From NCBI RefSeq assembly GCF_900327775.1, contig NZ_OUMZ01000006.1:310001-374000 (forward strand): 64,000 nucleotides of DNA, written 5' to 3'. Positions 43,382 to 52,800 of this stretch are shown here, one piece after another (the first letter of the stretch is position 1; each line of letters starts with the position of its first letter). A program made the position numbers and the translations under genes. The notes under the pieces were generated by a model. It was not told the DNA's origin, made no database searches, and saw only the letters and a program-made list of their open reading frames with translations. Source of the DNA: Roseovarius sp. EL26. Its GTDB lineage: Bacteria > Pseudomonadota > Alphaproteobacteria > Rhodobacterales > Rhodobacteraceae.

Positions 43382-44659
43382 ATGGCTATTTTAGATTTCG
43401 ATGAGAAAAAAGTCGAAGAAATCATTCAAAAACACTTGTCACCTTCCGCTGAAATCCGAGATCCGGAAAGACTAATAGGACGAGACAAATTCCTCAAAAA
43501 AATAAGAAGAGCACTCAATTCTCCCAAACGCCATGTGTTTATTCATGGGGAGCGAGGAGTGGGAAAGACTTCATTGGCTATTACTGCCGGACAGCTATTG
43601 GCACCACATGATGATAACTTCGTATATGTGGATTGTGGGCAAAACACTACGTTTGGTGAAGTTATTCAGCGCATTGGAAACAGTGTAATTGATGTAAGTA
43701 AACGACTAAGTTCCTCTGGTCCAACAATAGGTGGAGGCGTTGGGGTCGCAGGTCTTGGTAACCTGAATCTAAATTTCAAAGGTGGCGAGGTTACGAATAT
43801 ACCTGCACCCACCTCGACAGCAGAAGCCTACGATATACTGCAATTTGTGCGTCAAAAACGAACTGGCCAAATAATTATAGTGATCGATGAGTTCGATCGT
43901 ATTCAGCACACTGAAAAAACGGCATTCGCAGAGCTTCTGAAAAATGTTGGCACACAGATTGATGATTTACGACTGATATTCTGCGGAATTGGTATGAATG
44001 TCGAAGAGGTTTTGGGTGAACACGGTTCGACTGGCCGAACGTTTGAAACCGTTGAAATGGATAAATTAAGTCACGACAAGCTGTGGCAAATTATTAACAG
44101 TGCGACGGAGCCACTTGGTATCTCAATTGGCTCTGGAATTTTGAAGAGAATAGGGATTATTAGCGATGGTTTCCCGCACTTCGTCCATTTGATAGGTGAG
44201 TGCTTAATATATGCGATGTTGGATGATGAAAAAACGGTTTCCATTTGCGAGCGCCGTCACTTCGAAATTGCTCTGACTGAGGCTCTACAAAAAACGGAAC
44301 CATATCTTCGCAGCAAGTATTCAATGGCAACAGAGAAAACGAAATTGCAAAACGAATATGAAGAAGCGTTGTGGGCGTTGGCGGATAGAACTGAAACGCG
44401 CCGCAAACTCGATGATATTGAAGCATCTTATAGGCGGATCACTGCACAACGTCACTTTCGCAAAGATGAAAAACCAAAGGTGATGACTCGCACCAACTTA
44501 AATCAAAGATTGCTACGTCTACGTGAAAACAACCACTCAAATTTGGTGGTTGGACATGGATCCGGGAGGTTTAGTTTCAGAGAGGGTGTAATGCGAGGAT
44601 ACGTAAGGTTACGTGCGGAAAATGAGGGGATCGAATTGTCACCTGAACAAATAACGTAG
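43382..44659 (+). CDS. Orphan AAA ATPase, AT-rich, function unknown
   Basis: 425 residues. Walker A is HGERGVGKTS (Gly56 to Thr63) after LIGRDKFLKKIRRALNSPKRHVFI. Walker B is IIIVIDEFDR with Asp169-Glu170, then KNVGTQIDDLRLIFCGIG. A Gly-rich hydrophobic insert lies between them (GPTIGGGVGVAGLGNLNLNF, about 113-132). A C-terminal winged-helix-like part (from about 330) ends the chain with no nuclease or protease motif visible. The design resembles Orc1/Cdc6- or STAND-type ATPases and the sequence is visibly more AT-rich than its neighbours, as expected for an acquired gene. It stands alone. Anti-phage defence, replication or a regulatory role are all possible; none is shown. Confidence 0.8.
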   Translation: MAILDFDEKKVEEIIQKHLSPSAEIRDPERLIGRDKFLKKIRRALNSPKRHVFIHGERGVGKTSLAITAGQLLAPHDDNFVYVDCGQNTTFGEVIQRIGNSVIDVSKRLSSSGPTIGGGVGVAGLGNLNLNFKGGEVTNIPAPTSTAEAYDILQFVRQKRTGQIIIVIDEFDRIQHTEKTAFAELLKNVGTQIDDLRLIFCGIGMNVEEVLGEHGSTGRTFETVEMDKLSHDKLWQIINSATEPLGISIGSGILKRIGIISDGFPHFVHLIGECLIYAMLDDEKTVSICERRHFEIALTEALQKTEPYLRSKYSMATEKTKLQNEYEEALWALADRTETRRKLDDIEASYRRITAQRHFRKDEKPKVMTRTNLNQRLLRLRENNHSNLVVGHGSGRFSFREGVMRGYVRLRAENEGIELSPEQIT

Positions 44660-44731
44660 GGTTTCGATTGTGGTTGGGGCGCTCTGGTCGCATCTTCTGG
44701 CGTAAGTGAGATTTGCGGAAGGCCAAGAGAG

Positions 44732-45022
44732 ATGAGTGACGTTGTGGCGCAGTATATTGCGGAATTGGATGCCAAAGTGCGGGGCGTGATCAAGGGCACG
44801 GCGAAGCTGACCATTACGGATGAGGGCAGTCTGATGTTGGATGAAAACGGTGCGCGCGCGGGCGATGAAGAGGCGGACGTGACTTTGATGGCCAGTGACA
44901 AGGTGTTCAAAGCCATTCTGTCGGGCGATCAGAACCCGGTGATGGCCTATATGTCGGGCAAGTTGAAGGTCGATGGCAACGCGCAGCGGGCGTTGAAAGT
45001 CAGCAGTATTTTAACCGACTGA
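44732..45022 (+). CDS. SCP2 sterol-binding domain protein
   Basis: 96 residues of the SCP2 domain: GTAKLTITDEGSLMLDENG, EEADVTLMASDKVFKAILSGDQNPVMAYMSGKLKVDGNAQRALKVSSIL. The fold holds a fatty-acyl or lipid ligand. Its ribosome-binding site (GGCCAAGAGAG) is weak but the ATG is clear. It is convergent with soxG with a shared hairpin terminator, and unrelated to the sarcosine operon in function as far as can be seen. Confidence 0.85.
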   Translation: MSDVVAQYIAELDAKVRGVIKGTAKLTITDEGSLMLDENGARAGDEEADVTLMASDKVFKAILSGDQNPVMAYMSGKLKVDGNAQRALKVSSILTD

Positions 45023-45030
45023 GGGTGGAT

Positions 45031-45054
45031 TATGCCCGGCGTTTACCGGGCATA
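45031..45054. terminator. Shared hairpin of the SCP2 and sox units
   Basis: TATGCCCGG-CGTTTA-CCGGGCATA is a 9-base perfect stem between two convergent genes, 8 bases after the SCP2 stop and 6 before the soxG stop, so it probably ends both transcripts. Confidence 0.75.
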
Positions 45055-45059
45055 AGGCT

Positions 45060-45629
45060 TTACATGATATTCTGGGCTGAGGTTTCCACGGCGTGCAGGA
45101 ACGACTTGGCCGAGGAGCTGGCTGAAAGCAGCAGGTAGGTGTCATCGCCTGTGCGGATGATCAGCACGCCCAGATGCTCCATCGCGGTGCGGGCGCAGTC
45201 GCCTTCAGCAAAGGCCGCTGGGTGAATGTCGATCGGGCAGATGCGTTGCAGGGCCTCGCGGCTGGTTGCGCCAGACACTTCCAGACCTGTCCAAACGTCG
45301 GTCTGATCCGTGGTATAGGCCGTGCCTTTCAGCTTGGCCTGAACCACCGGGTTGGCATCGGGTGTGGCGTGGGTAAAGACCACCAGCGCCTGATCGGCCC
45401 CAAGACGCACCAGACGGGCGTTGCCGTCTTTGCTGAGCGCGGTTTTGCCGGGTTCGGGCAGGTCCGCGCCATAGGCGGTTTTGATCGCTTTCAGTGCTTT
45501 GGCCTCTGCCCCCAAAGGCAGGGCGATGGAGACCAGCGCGAGATCTGCCGGAGAGGTCAGCGAGACATTCCCGAAGGTTTTATTATACCCGGCCAAAGGC
45601 GGGGTTGCGGTCAGTGTATAATCAGCCAC
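45060..45629 (-). CDS. soxG: Sarcosine oxidase gamma subunit (or N-methylglutamate dehydrogenase subunit)
   Basis: 189 residues from a GTG start (protein MADYTLTA) that overlaps the soxA stop by 8 bases. Family segments include PGKTALSKDGNARLVRLGADQALVVFTHA, SGATSREALQRICPIDIHPAAFAEGDCARTAMEHLGVLIIRTGDDTYLLLS, and the FLHAVETSA end. It is the fourth subunit of heterotetrameric sarcosine oxidase and probably guides tetrahydrofolate chemistry. A longer frame reaches 45695 inside soxA and is less likely. The alternative assignment is MgdD of an N-methylglutamate dehydrogenase. Confidence 0.82.
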   Translation of the reverse strand: MADYTLTATPPLAGYNKTFGNVSLTSPADLALVSIALPLGAEAKALKAIKTAYGADLPEPGKTALSKDGNARLVRLGADQALVVFTHATPDANPVVQAKLKGTAYTTDQTDVWTGLEVSGATSREALQRICPIDIHPAAFAEGDCARTAMEHLGVLIIRTGDDTYLLLSASSSAKSFLHAVETSAQNIM

Positions 45630-48570
45630 GGAGACGTTCTCCCTCTGGGTCAATAAAGTGGGCCGAGACGATTTCGACTTCCATTTCGGTGCCATGTACA
45701 GGGCTTACGGCACGGACAATTTCGCCTTTGCGTTCATGCCCGCGTTTGATGAAGCCAAGGCCGATGGAATGGCCCAGATTGGGCGACCATGCGGTTGAGG
45801 TCATCCAGCCTTGGTCGTTCTCCATGTTCGCCTCATCCCCTTTGGTGATGAAATGCGAGCCGGCAATCACATCCAGACTGCGATCAACCGGGCGGAAGCC
45901 CATCAGTTTGACCGCATCGTCGCGGAGCAGTTCGGGCCGTTGTGACAGCACGTTGCCGATGCACTCTTTCTTTTGGCTGACCATCATACCAAGGCCGATG
46001 TTGTTGGCGGTGGTTTGGCCGGTCAGCTCGTTCGCGGTGACGTGACCTTTTTCGATCCGCATCACACCAAGGGCTTCGGTGCCGTAAGGGGCGACGCCGA
46101 ATTCCTCGCCCGCTTTGTTCAGCACTTCCATCATAGAGTTGCCAAATCGCGCAGGCACGGCGATTTCAAAGGCCAGTTCACCCGAGAAGGAGATCCGGAA
46201 CAGACGTGCGGGGGTGCCGCCGCAAACCGTGATTTCGGCACAGCCCATGAAGGGGAAACCTTCGTTTGACAGGTCTGTACCCTCATCAACGACCTTGCGC
46301 AGAAGGTCGCGGCATTTTGGGCCGGCGACAGCAAACTGTGCCCAACCGTCAGTGGTTGAGATCAGGTGCACATCCATGTTGGGCCACAGACACTGGCGGG
46401 CGAATTCGAGACGGCGGAACACGATCACCGCGTTGGCGGTGGTGGTGGTCATCACAAAGTGATCATCTGCCATGCGTGCGGTGGTGCCGTCGTCATAACA
46501 AATGCCATCTTCGCGCAGCATTAGGCCATAGCGAACCTTGCCAACAGCCAGTTTTGCAAAGGCGTTTGAGTAAACTTTGTTGAGGAACTCAGCCGCATCT
46601 TTACCCTGAACATCGATTTTGCCCAGCGTGGTCACATCACAGATGCCCACATTGGTCCGTGTGTTCTTGGATTCGCGATCAACGCTGTCGCGCCAGCCTT
46701 TTTCGCCCGGACGGGTGTACCATTCGGCCCGCATCCAGTTGCCAACCGTGACAAAGCTGGCGCCATTGGCCTTGGCCCATTCGTGGCTGGGCGTCAGGCG
46801 GGTTGGGCGGAAGTCGTGACCACGGGCCCGACCACCAAGTGCGCCAAGGGGGATTGGCGTGTAAGGGGGGCGGAAGATCGTAGTGCCGGTTTCCGGGATG
46901 GTTTTGCCAGTGCATTCTGCCATGACGGCCAGCGCAGGGATGTTGGCGGTTTTGCCTTGATCCGTGGCCATGCCCAATGTGGTGTAACGCTTGAGCAGCT
47001 CGACCGAGCGATAGCCCTCGCGGTGGGATAGTTTCACATCTTTGACGGTGACGTCGTTTTGCAGGTCCAACCACGCGCGTTTGGTGCTTTCGCCAACGTG
47101 CCACATTGGTGAACATTCAAACGGCTCGTCTTCGGCCTTTGGTGCGGCTTTGCGTGATGCGGTGAAGCCTAGTTCTTTGATCTGTGCATTGGCGATTGCA
47201 CGGCCCTCAGATAGGGCAGCGCCCAGTGTCAGAGATCCGTTTGCAGCACCGGCAACAGCCATGCCAACCGGTAAGGATTCACCGGGCACAAAGGCGCTGA
47301 TGTCGTCGCGCCATGTCGGGCGGCCACGCTGGTGGCAGGTCAGGTGCACGTTGGGGTTCCATCCGCCAGATACGGCCAGACAATCGGTATCGATCATCTG
47401 TCCATCGGTCAGGGTGATCCGTTTCAGGCCCTTACGACCGGCAGTGTCCATCACGGCCGCGTTGCGGATGTGGCGAGCGCCAGGCACATCGCAAACCGCT
47501 GGCTTGTCGCGGCTGTCGATGATTGCGTTGACGTTCACGCCCTTGGCGGCCAGATCGGCAGCGGTGCGCCAGCCATCGTCGTTGTTGGTGAACACGGCAA
47601 CCTGTTGGCCGGGTGTCACACCATAACGATTGACGTAGGTCCGTACAGCACCGGCCAGCATCACGCCGGGGCGGTCGTTGTTGCCAAAGGCAATTGGGCG
47701 TTCGGTTGAGCCAGCGGCCAGAACGGCACGTTTGGAGTAGATCCGCCACAGGATTTGGCGGGGCTTACCGCCAGAATCGGCCAAGTGGTCGGTGCAGCGT
47801 TCCAATGCGCCATAAACGCCGTGGTCATAGGCGCCGTAAATGGTGGTACGTGTCATGATCTGGACGTTGTCCATCGCGGCCAGTTCGGCCAGCGTTTGCG
47901 TGGCCCAATTGGCCCCGGACATGCCGTCAATTTCCAACGTTTCTGCGTTCAGGCGACCGCCCGGTGCAAAGTCTTCGTCCGCCAAGATCACCCGTGCGCC
48001 ACTGCGAGCGGCGGCAAGGGCGGCTGAAATCCCGGAGGGACCAGCGCCTATGACCAACAGATCACAATGCAGGAAGCCTTTGTCGTAGATGTCAGGATCT
48101 TCTTCCATCGACAGGCGGCCAAGACCGGCTGAGGAACGAATAATGGGTTCGTAGAACTTTTCCCAGAACGCCTTGGGCCACATGAAGGTCTTGTAATAGA
48201 AACCTGCTGATAAGAAGGGCGAGACATAATCTGTCGCCGCCATCAGGTCATATTCCAGCGATCCACGGTGGTTTTGGCTGGTGGCGCTCAGGCCATTGAA
48301 CAGCTCGGCCATGGTGGCGCGGGTATTTGGTTCTTGATGTGCGCCAGTGCGCAGTTGCACCAGTGCGTTTGGCTCTTCCGATCCGGCAGAGAAAATGCCG
48401 CGTGGACGGTGATATTTGAATGAACGGCCGACCAACCGCTGACCATTGGCCAACAGAGCCGAGGCCAGTGTATCACCAGCAAAACCCTGCATGGATTTTC
48501 CGTTGAAGGTAAAGTTCAGCGGTTGTGCGCGGTCAATCAGGCCGCCTTTGACACGGTTGATCTGGCTCAT
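45622..48570 (-). CDS. soxA: Sarcosine oxidase alpha subunit (GcvT-fused)
   Basis: 982 residues in the usual layout: an N-terminal 2Fe-2S-like domain (FTFNGKSMQGFAGDTLASAL, SFKYHRPRGI), an FAD/NAD-binding domain (LLVIGAGPSGISAALAAARSGARVILADED, SGGWNPNVHLTCHQ) and a C-terminal GcvT-like aminomethyltransferase domain that delivers the methylene group to tetrahydrofolate (CDVTTLGKIDVQGKDAAEFLNK, FSGELAFEIAVPARF). It oxidatively demethylates sarcosine or N-methylglutamate. It overlaps soxD and soxG by a few bases. Substrate is not readable from sequence. Confidence 0.88.
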   Translation of the reverse strand: MSQINRVKGGLIDRAQPLNFTFNGKSMQGFAGDTLASALLANGQRLVGRSFKYHRPRGIFSAGSEEPNALVQLRTGAHQEPNTRATMAELFNGLSATSQNHRGSLEYDLMAATDYVSPFLSAGFYYKTFMWPKAFWEKFYEPIIRSSAGLGRLSMEEDPDIYDKGFLHCDLLVIGAGPSGISAALAAARSGARVILADEDFAPGGRLNAETLEIDGMSGANWATQTLAELAAMDNVQIMTRTTIYGAYDHGVYGALERCTDHLADSGGKPRQILWRIYSKRAVLAAGSTERPIAFGNNDRPGVMLAGAVRTYVNRYGVTPGQQVAVFTNNDDGWRTAADLAAKGVNVNAIIDSRDKPAVCDVPGARHIRNAAVMDTAGRKGLKRITLTDGQMIDTDCLAVSGGWNPNVHLTCHQRGRPTWRDDISAFVPGESLPVGMAVAGAANGSLTLGAALSEGRAIANAQIKELGFTASRKAAPKAEDEPFECSPMWHVGESTKRAWLDLQNDVTVKDVKLSHREGYRSVELLKRYTTLGMATDQGKTANIPALAVMAECTGKTIPETGTTIFRPPYTPIPLGALGGRARGHDFRPTRLTPSHEWAKANGASFVTVGNWMRAEWYTRPGEKGWRDSVDRESKNTRTNVGICDVTTLGKIDVQGKDAAEFLNKVYSNAFAKLAVGKVRYGLMLREDGICYDDGTTARMADDHFVMTTTTANAVIVFRRLEFARQCLWPNMDVHLISTTDGWAQFAVAGPKCRDLLRKVVDEGTDLSNEGFPFMGCAEITVCGGTPARLFRISFSGELAFEIAVPARFGNSMMEVLNKAGEEFGVAPYGTEALGVMRIEKGHVTANELTGQTTANNIGLGMMVSQKKECIGNVLSQRPELLRDDAVKLMGFRPVDRSLDVIAGSHFITKGDEANMENDQGWMTSTAWSPNLGHSIGLGFIKRGHERKGEIVRAVSPVHGTEMEVEIVSAHFIDPEGERLRG

Positions 48571-48854
48571 TTGTCGCGCCCTCTTTCACGGGCCACATCG
48601 CGGGCCAGTTCCACCTTGGTAATTTCATGGGACAATGTATTGCGGGTCACCACCAACCAGGACCGGTCGCCCTGTTCGTGGTACCACAGTTCCTGGTGCT
48701 GGCCCGCTGGGTTGTCGCGCAGGTAGCCGTATTCATAGAACTGCTCAGCTGCGTTTTCGGCCTGCCAGTCGGGGCGGTCGATCAGGCTGGCATCGCCCAG
48801 ATAGATAAATTCGGCCGCATCGCGGGGGCCAAGAAGTGGGTGATTGATAATCAT
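48567..48854 (-). CDS. soxD: Sarcosine oxidase delta subunit
   Basis: 95 residues: MIINHPLLGPRDAAEFIYLGDASLIDRPD, the aromatic FYEYGYLRDNPAGQHQELWYHEQGDRSWLVVTRNTLSHEI and VELARDVARERGRDK. It is the zinc-containing small subunit of heterotetrameric sarcosine oxidase. It lies between soxB and soxA with short overlaps (soxB is 13 bases upstream; soxA overlaps by 4). Not found in single-chain sarcosine oxidases, which shows this is the tetrameric type. Confidence 0.87.
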   Translation of the reverse strand: MIINHPLLGPRDAAEFIYLGDASLIDRPDWQAENAAEQFYEYGYLRDNPAGQHQELWYHEQGDRSWLVVTRNTLSHEITKVELARDVARERGRDK

Positions 48855-48867
48855 GCTTTGTCCTCCC

Positions 48868-50118
48868 TCAATGCAGGTTAGGCTGGTTGCCCATGCCTTT
48901 TTCGTCGATGATATGACCGCTCTTGAACCGGTTTAGGCGGAAACCATTTGCGACTGGATGTGCTTCACCTTTGGCCAGCAAATGCGCGTAGCAATAGCCC
49001 GATGCTGGGGTTGCCTTGAACCCGCCGTAGCACCAGCCGCCGTTGAAGTAGAGGCCTTCGGTTTCGGTTTTGTCGATGAAGGGTGACCCATCCATCGACA
49101 TATCCATGACACCACCCCAGCTGCGCAGCAGACGGGCGCGGCCGATCATGGGCATCACGGCCATGCCGCCTTCGACGACATCTTCGACCACGGGCAGGTT
49201 GCCACGTTGAGCGTAGCTGTTGTAGCCATCCAGATCGCCACCAAAGACCAAGCCACCTTTGTCAGACTGGCTGACGTAGAAGTGGCCGGCACCAAAGGTG
49301 ATGACGCCCGGAATGACAGGTTTCAGACCTTCGCTAACAAAAGCCTGCAAAACATGGCTTTCAATCGGTAGGCGCATGCCCGCCATCGCGGCGACGCGAC
49401 CAGAAGATCCAGCGACACACATTGCAACCTTGTTGGCCCGGATTGGACCGCGCGAGGTTTGGACACCACGCACCTTGCCGTTGTCGATATCAATTCCGGT
49501 GACTTCGCAGTTTTGGATGATATCCACGCCGCGGCTGTCTGCACCACGGGCATAGCCCCAAGCCACGGCATCGTGCCGGGCTGTGCCGCCACGGCGCTGA
49601 TACAGGCCACCTTTGATTGGGAAGCGTGCATTGTCGAAATCAAGGAACGGCAGTTCGCGACGCAGCTGCGCCTCATCTGCCAATTCGGCATCGGCACCGG
49701 CCAGGAACATCGCGTTCGCGCGGCGCACGAAGGCGTCGCGTTGGCCGTCGGTATGAAATAAGTTCAGGATTGAGCGTTGCGACACCATCGAGTTGTAGTT
49801 GGTGTCCTGCTCAAGGTTTTCCCACAGTTTCATCGAGAATTCGTAAAACGGCTCGTTGTCGGGCATCATGTAGTTTGAGCGAATGATCGTGGTGTTCCGG
49901 CCAATGTTGCCCGAACCTAACCAGCCCTTGTCCAACACGGCAATGTTGCGCATGCCGAACTCTTTGGCCAGATAGTAGGCCGTTGCCAGACCGTGCCCAC
50001 CAGCACCGATGATGATGATATCATATTCCGGCTTTGGATTTGGCTCGCGCCATGCGGCCTTCCATCCTTTGTTGCCGGTCAAACCTTCGCGGAGAACCCT
50101 GAAGCCAGAATATCGCAT
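48868..50118 (-). CDS. soxB: Sarcosine oxidase beta subunit
   Basis: About 416 residues. The FAD-binding start is YDIIIIGAGGHGLATAYYLAKEFGMRNIAVLDKGWLGSGNIGRNTTIIRSNY. The covalent-FMN-type His lies in the GGTARHDAVAWGYA motif (near residue 182). The family end DMSMDGSPFIDK, ATPASGYCYAHLLA and IDEKGMGNQPNLH matches the beta-subunit profile. Starts at ATG 50118 or the ATG six bases upstream; the first gives the usual MRYSGFRVL. It opens the soxBDAG operon and lies back to back with the AraC-type regulator. The family equally contains MgdA of N-methylglutamate dehydrogenase. Confidence 0.88.
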   Translation of the reverse strand: MRYSGFRVLREGLTGNKGWKAAWREPNPKPEYDIIIIGAGGHGLATAYYLAKEFGMRNIAVLDKGWLGSGNIGRNTTIIRSNYMMPDNEPFYEFSMKLWENLEQDTNYNSMVSQRSILNLFHTDGQRDAFVRRANAMFLAGADAELADEAQLRRELPFLDFDNARFPIKGGLYQRRGGTARHDAVAWGYARGADSRGVDIIQNCEVTGIDIDNGKVRGVQTSRGPIRANKVAMCVAGSSGRVAAMAGMRLPIESHVLQAFVSEGLKPVIPGVITFGAGHFYVSQSDKGGLVFGGDLDGYNSYAQRGNLPVVEDVVEGGMAVMPMIGRARLLRSWGGVMDMSMDGSPFIDKTETEGLYFNGGWCYGGFKATPASGYCYAHLLAKGEAHPVANGFRLNRFKSGHIIDEKGMGNQPNLH

Positions 50119-50205
50119 GCGCATGCGCCCTTATATTAACCTTTGGTCAGATTGACACAGGTGCGGGCGCTAGACTTTTCTGTGTTGGTCTTTATTTTGT
50201 CTAAA

Positions 50206-51165
50206 ATGGACATTGAGACGGAAAAAACCAGCCACAGACGGCGCATTGGCATTCTGCCAATCGATGGATTCGCGATTCTGGCCTATGCCAGCCTGGCTGA
50301 TCCGATGCGGGCGGCGAATTTGCTGGCGGGCCAGACGCTTTATGATGTCGTGAATATCGGTGAAGATGTATCCTTACAGCAAAGCTCTGGCGCGGCGGTT
50401 GTGATACCACAGGCGCATGTCGGTGACGATATTGAGCTGGATTATCTGTTTGTCGTCGCGGGTGGGGATCCGACGGCTTATGACAATAAGGCGGTAACCA
50501 CTTGGCTTGCGCGAATGGCGCGCAAAGGGGTGATTTTGGGTGGCGTGTCTGGTGGGCCGATCATTTTGGCGCAGGCCGGCTTGATGGGCGGGCGGCGGAT
50601 GACGGTGCATTGGGAACATGCTGAGGCTTTGGCAGAAATCTCGCCTTATCTTCTGTTGGAACGGACACTGTATGTGATTGACCGCGATCGTTTGACCTGT
50701 GCGGGGGGAACCGCGCCAATGGATCTGATGCATGCGTTGATCACCCAGCATCACGGGCCGGGATTTGCCCGCCGGGTCAGCGACTGGTTCATGCACACCG
50801 AAATCCGCCCTTCGGCTGGACCGCAGCGCGCTGGGTTGGTCGAGCGTGTCGGATCAAACAGCCCTGCCATTCTGGACGCGGTTGAGGCGATGGAGGCTAA
50901 TATTGCTGATCCCGTAACTCTTGACCGATTGGCGCAGATGGCCGGGTTATCCCCGCGGCAGCTTAATCGGTTGTTTCATGACAAAATGAGCCAATCCTGC
51001 ATGCGGTATTATCGCGAGTTGCGTCTGGATAAGGCGCAAAACTTGCTTCGAAATTCGCCGCTTTCATTGACCGAGATTGCATTGGCGACGGGGTTTGCCA
51101 GCTCGTCGCATTTTTCCAAGGTTTACCGGGCACAGTTTGGGCAGCCGCCGTCGGCCTATCGTTAG
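50206..51165 (+). CDS. GlxA-type AraC family regulator
   Basis: About 319 residues. The first ~190 form a DJ-1/PfpI-like domain (IGILPIDGFAILAYASLADPMRAANLLAG, FVVAGGDPTAY, ILGGVSGGPIILAQAGLMGG), which in this family is a ligand sensor without protease activity. The C-terminal AraC domain holds two helix-turn-helices (LDRLAQMAGLSPRQLNRLFHDKM, LTEIALATGFASSSHFSKVYRAQFGQPPSAYR). It is divergent from soxBDAG and immediately beside a GMC oxidoreductase gene, like GbdR and SouR that control betaine/sarcosine breakdown. The start is uncertain: an upstream ATG at 50143 also fits, but 50206 gives the normal length. Confidence 0.85.
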   Translation: MDIETEKTSHRRRIGILPIDGFAILAYASLADPMRAANLLAGQTLYDVVNIGEDVSLQQSSGAAVVIPQAHVGDDIELDYLFVVAGGDPTAYDNKAVTTWLARMARKGVILGGVSGGPIILAQAGLMGGRRMTVHWEHAEALAEISPYLLLERTLYVIDRDRLTCAGGTAPMDLMHALITQHHGPGFARRVSDWFMHTEIRPSAGPQRAGLVERVGSNSPAILDAVEAMEANIADPVTLDRLAQMAGLSPRQLNRLFHDKMSQSCMRYYRELRLDKAQNLLRNSPLSLTEIALATGFASSSHFSKVYRAQFGQPPSAYR

Positions 51166-52799
51166 TTTTGAAACGCGAAGGGGGCTTTGATCGGGCCAAG
51201 CTGTGGGCGGCCGGCGATGTAATCAGCGGCGCGGGCGGCGATCATTTGGGTGGGGGCATTCAAGTTAGCGCTGATGACGCGGGGCATGACCGAGGCATCG
51301 ACCACGCGTAGATTTTGCGTGCCTTTGACCCGGAATTGATCATCGACAACGCTGTCTTCACCATGGCCCATCCGGCAGGTGCCGCAGGGGTGGAAATCGG
51401 TGACGGTGGCATTGCGGATCCAGGTTTCAATGTCGATGGTGGTTTGCACCTCGGGGCCGGGGTCGATTTCTTTGCCGCGCAGCCCATCAAAGGCGTTTTG
51501 TGCAACCAGTTCGCGGGTTTTTTGCACGCCTTCGACAAGTTCCTGCAGATCAAAGGGGTCTTGCAGGTAGTTGAAGGTCATCAAAGGCTTATCGGATGGA
51601 TTGGCCGAGGCGAGACGGATTTGCCCCCGGCTGCGGGGGCGGAGTTGGTCAACATGAATGGCAAAGGCTTGTCGAAGTTGAATGTTGCCGTTCTGGTATT
51701 CGAAACCAATTGGGCCAAAGTGATACTGTATATTGGGGTACTGCACCGTTTCATTGCCCCGGATCAGGCCGCCCGCCTCCCATATGTTCGACGCGGCGAT
51801 GCCTTTGCGGGTAAAGACCCATTGCAGGCCGGCTCGGGCCTTGTTCCAAGGGCGGTCGACCCGGTGAATCGGGTAGTTTTGCATGCTTTCGTATTGCAGA
51901 ATGATGCTGGCATGATCCTGCAGGTTTTGGCCAACGGGCAGGTTGATCAGCGGGGTGATCCCGTGATCGATTAGGTGATCGGCTGGGCCGATGCCCGACA
52001 ACATCAGCAGTTGCGGCGTGTTGATTGCGCCGCCAGACAGGATCACCTCTTGATCGGCTGTCAGGTGCAGTTCTTTCCCGCCAAAGTCACAGATCAAGCC
52101 GGTGGTGCGAGTACCATCAAAGATAAGGCGTTTGACCATGGTCCGTGTCATCAGGGTGACGTTGCCGCGTTTCAGGGCCGGGCGCAGGTGGGCGACGGCG
52201 GCACTGCAGCGGCGGCCGTGGCGTTTGGTGGCATCAAACCGGGCGACACCTTCGGGGTTGAAGCCATTCAGGTCGTCTGAGCGACCTTGTCCGGCCTGTT
52301 CGCCCGCCTCCAAAAAGGCATCATAAAGCGGGTTCTCAAAATCGCCGGGGTGCACGCCCAAAGGACCACTGTCACCGCGATAGGTATCACCGCCTTTGGC
52401 ATAGGTTTCCCCGGCACGGAAATAGGGCAGGCAGTTTTCATAGCGCCAATCGGTCAGGCCGAAGTGATCGGCCCATGCGTCATAATCCAAAGGATGGCCA
52501 CGCATGTAGACCATGGAGTTGATCGAGGATGATCCGCCAACCACCTTGCCGCGCGGCATGTCAACATGGCGATCATGCAGGTCGGCTTCAGCCTCGGTCA
52601 CGTAATTCCAGTTGAGTTTTGGGTCACGCCAAGCCTTGTAGACGCCAGCAGGGATATGGATTAGCAGATCGCGGTCCATGGGACCGGCCTCTATCACCAG
52701 AATGGATTTAGAGGTGTCAGCACCGAGTTTGTTGGCAAGAACGCAGCCCGCAGATCCGGCCCCGACGATGATATAGTCATATCTGTCGGGGTGGGTCAC
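51162..52799 (-). CDS. GMC family oxidoreductase, choline-dehydrogenase-like
   Basis: About 545 residues. The FAD-binding YDYIIVGAGSAGCVLANKL opens the chain, then RGKVVGGSSSINSMVYMRGHPLDYDAWA (GMC signature 1), ILSGGAINTPQLLMLSGIGP (signature 2) and the C-terminal active-site area TDFHPCGTCRMGHGEDSVVDDQFRVKGTQNLRVVDASVMP. This covers the whole GMC family. Next to soxBDAG and a GbdR-like regulator it may oxidise choline or a related alcohol toward glycine betaine, but GMC enzymes are diverse. The start is a GTG at 52799 that overlaps zapE's stop region; a longer frame to 52862 is possible. Confidence 0.8.
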   Translation of the reverse strand: MTHPDRYDYIIVGAGSAGCVLANKLGADTSKSILVIEAGPMDRDLLIHIPAGVYKAWRDPKLNWNYVTEAEADLHDRHVDMPRGKVVGGSSSINSMVYMRGHPLDYDAWADHFGLTDWRYENCLPYFRAGETYAKGGDTYRGDSGPLGVHPGDFENPLYDAFLEAGEQAGQGRSDDLNGFNPEGVARFDATKRHGRRCSAAVAHLRPALKRGNVTLMTRTMVKRLIFDGTRTTGLICDFGGKELHLTADQEVILSGGAINTPQLLMLSGIGPADHLIDHGITPLINLPVGQNLQDHASIILQYESMQNYPIHRVDRPWNKARAGLQWVFTRKGIAASNIWEAGGLIRGNETVQYPNIQYHFGPIGFEYQNGNIQLRQAFAIHVDQLRPRSRGQIRLASANPSDKPLMTFNYLQDPFDLQELVEGVQKTRELVAQNAFDGLRGKEIDPGPEVQTTIDIETWIRNATVTDFHPCGTCRMGHGEDSVVDDQFRVKGTQNLRVVDASVMPRVISANLNAPTQMIAARAADYIAGRPQLGPIKAPFAFQN

Positions 52800-52800
52800 T

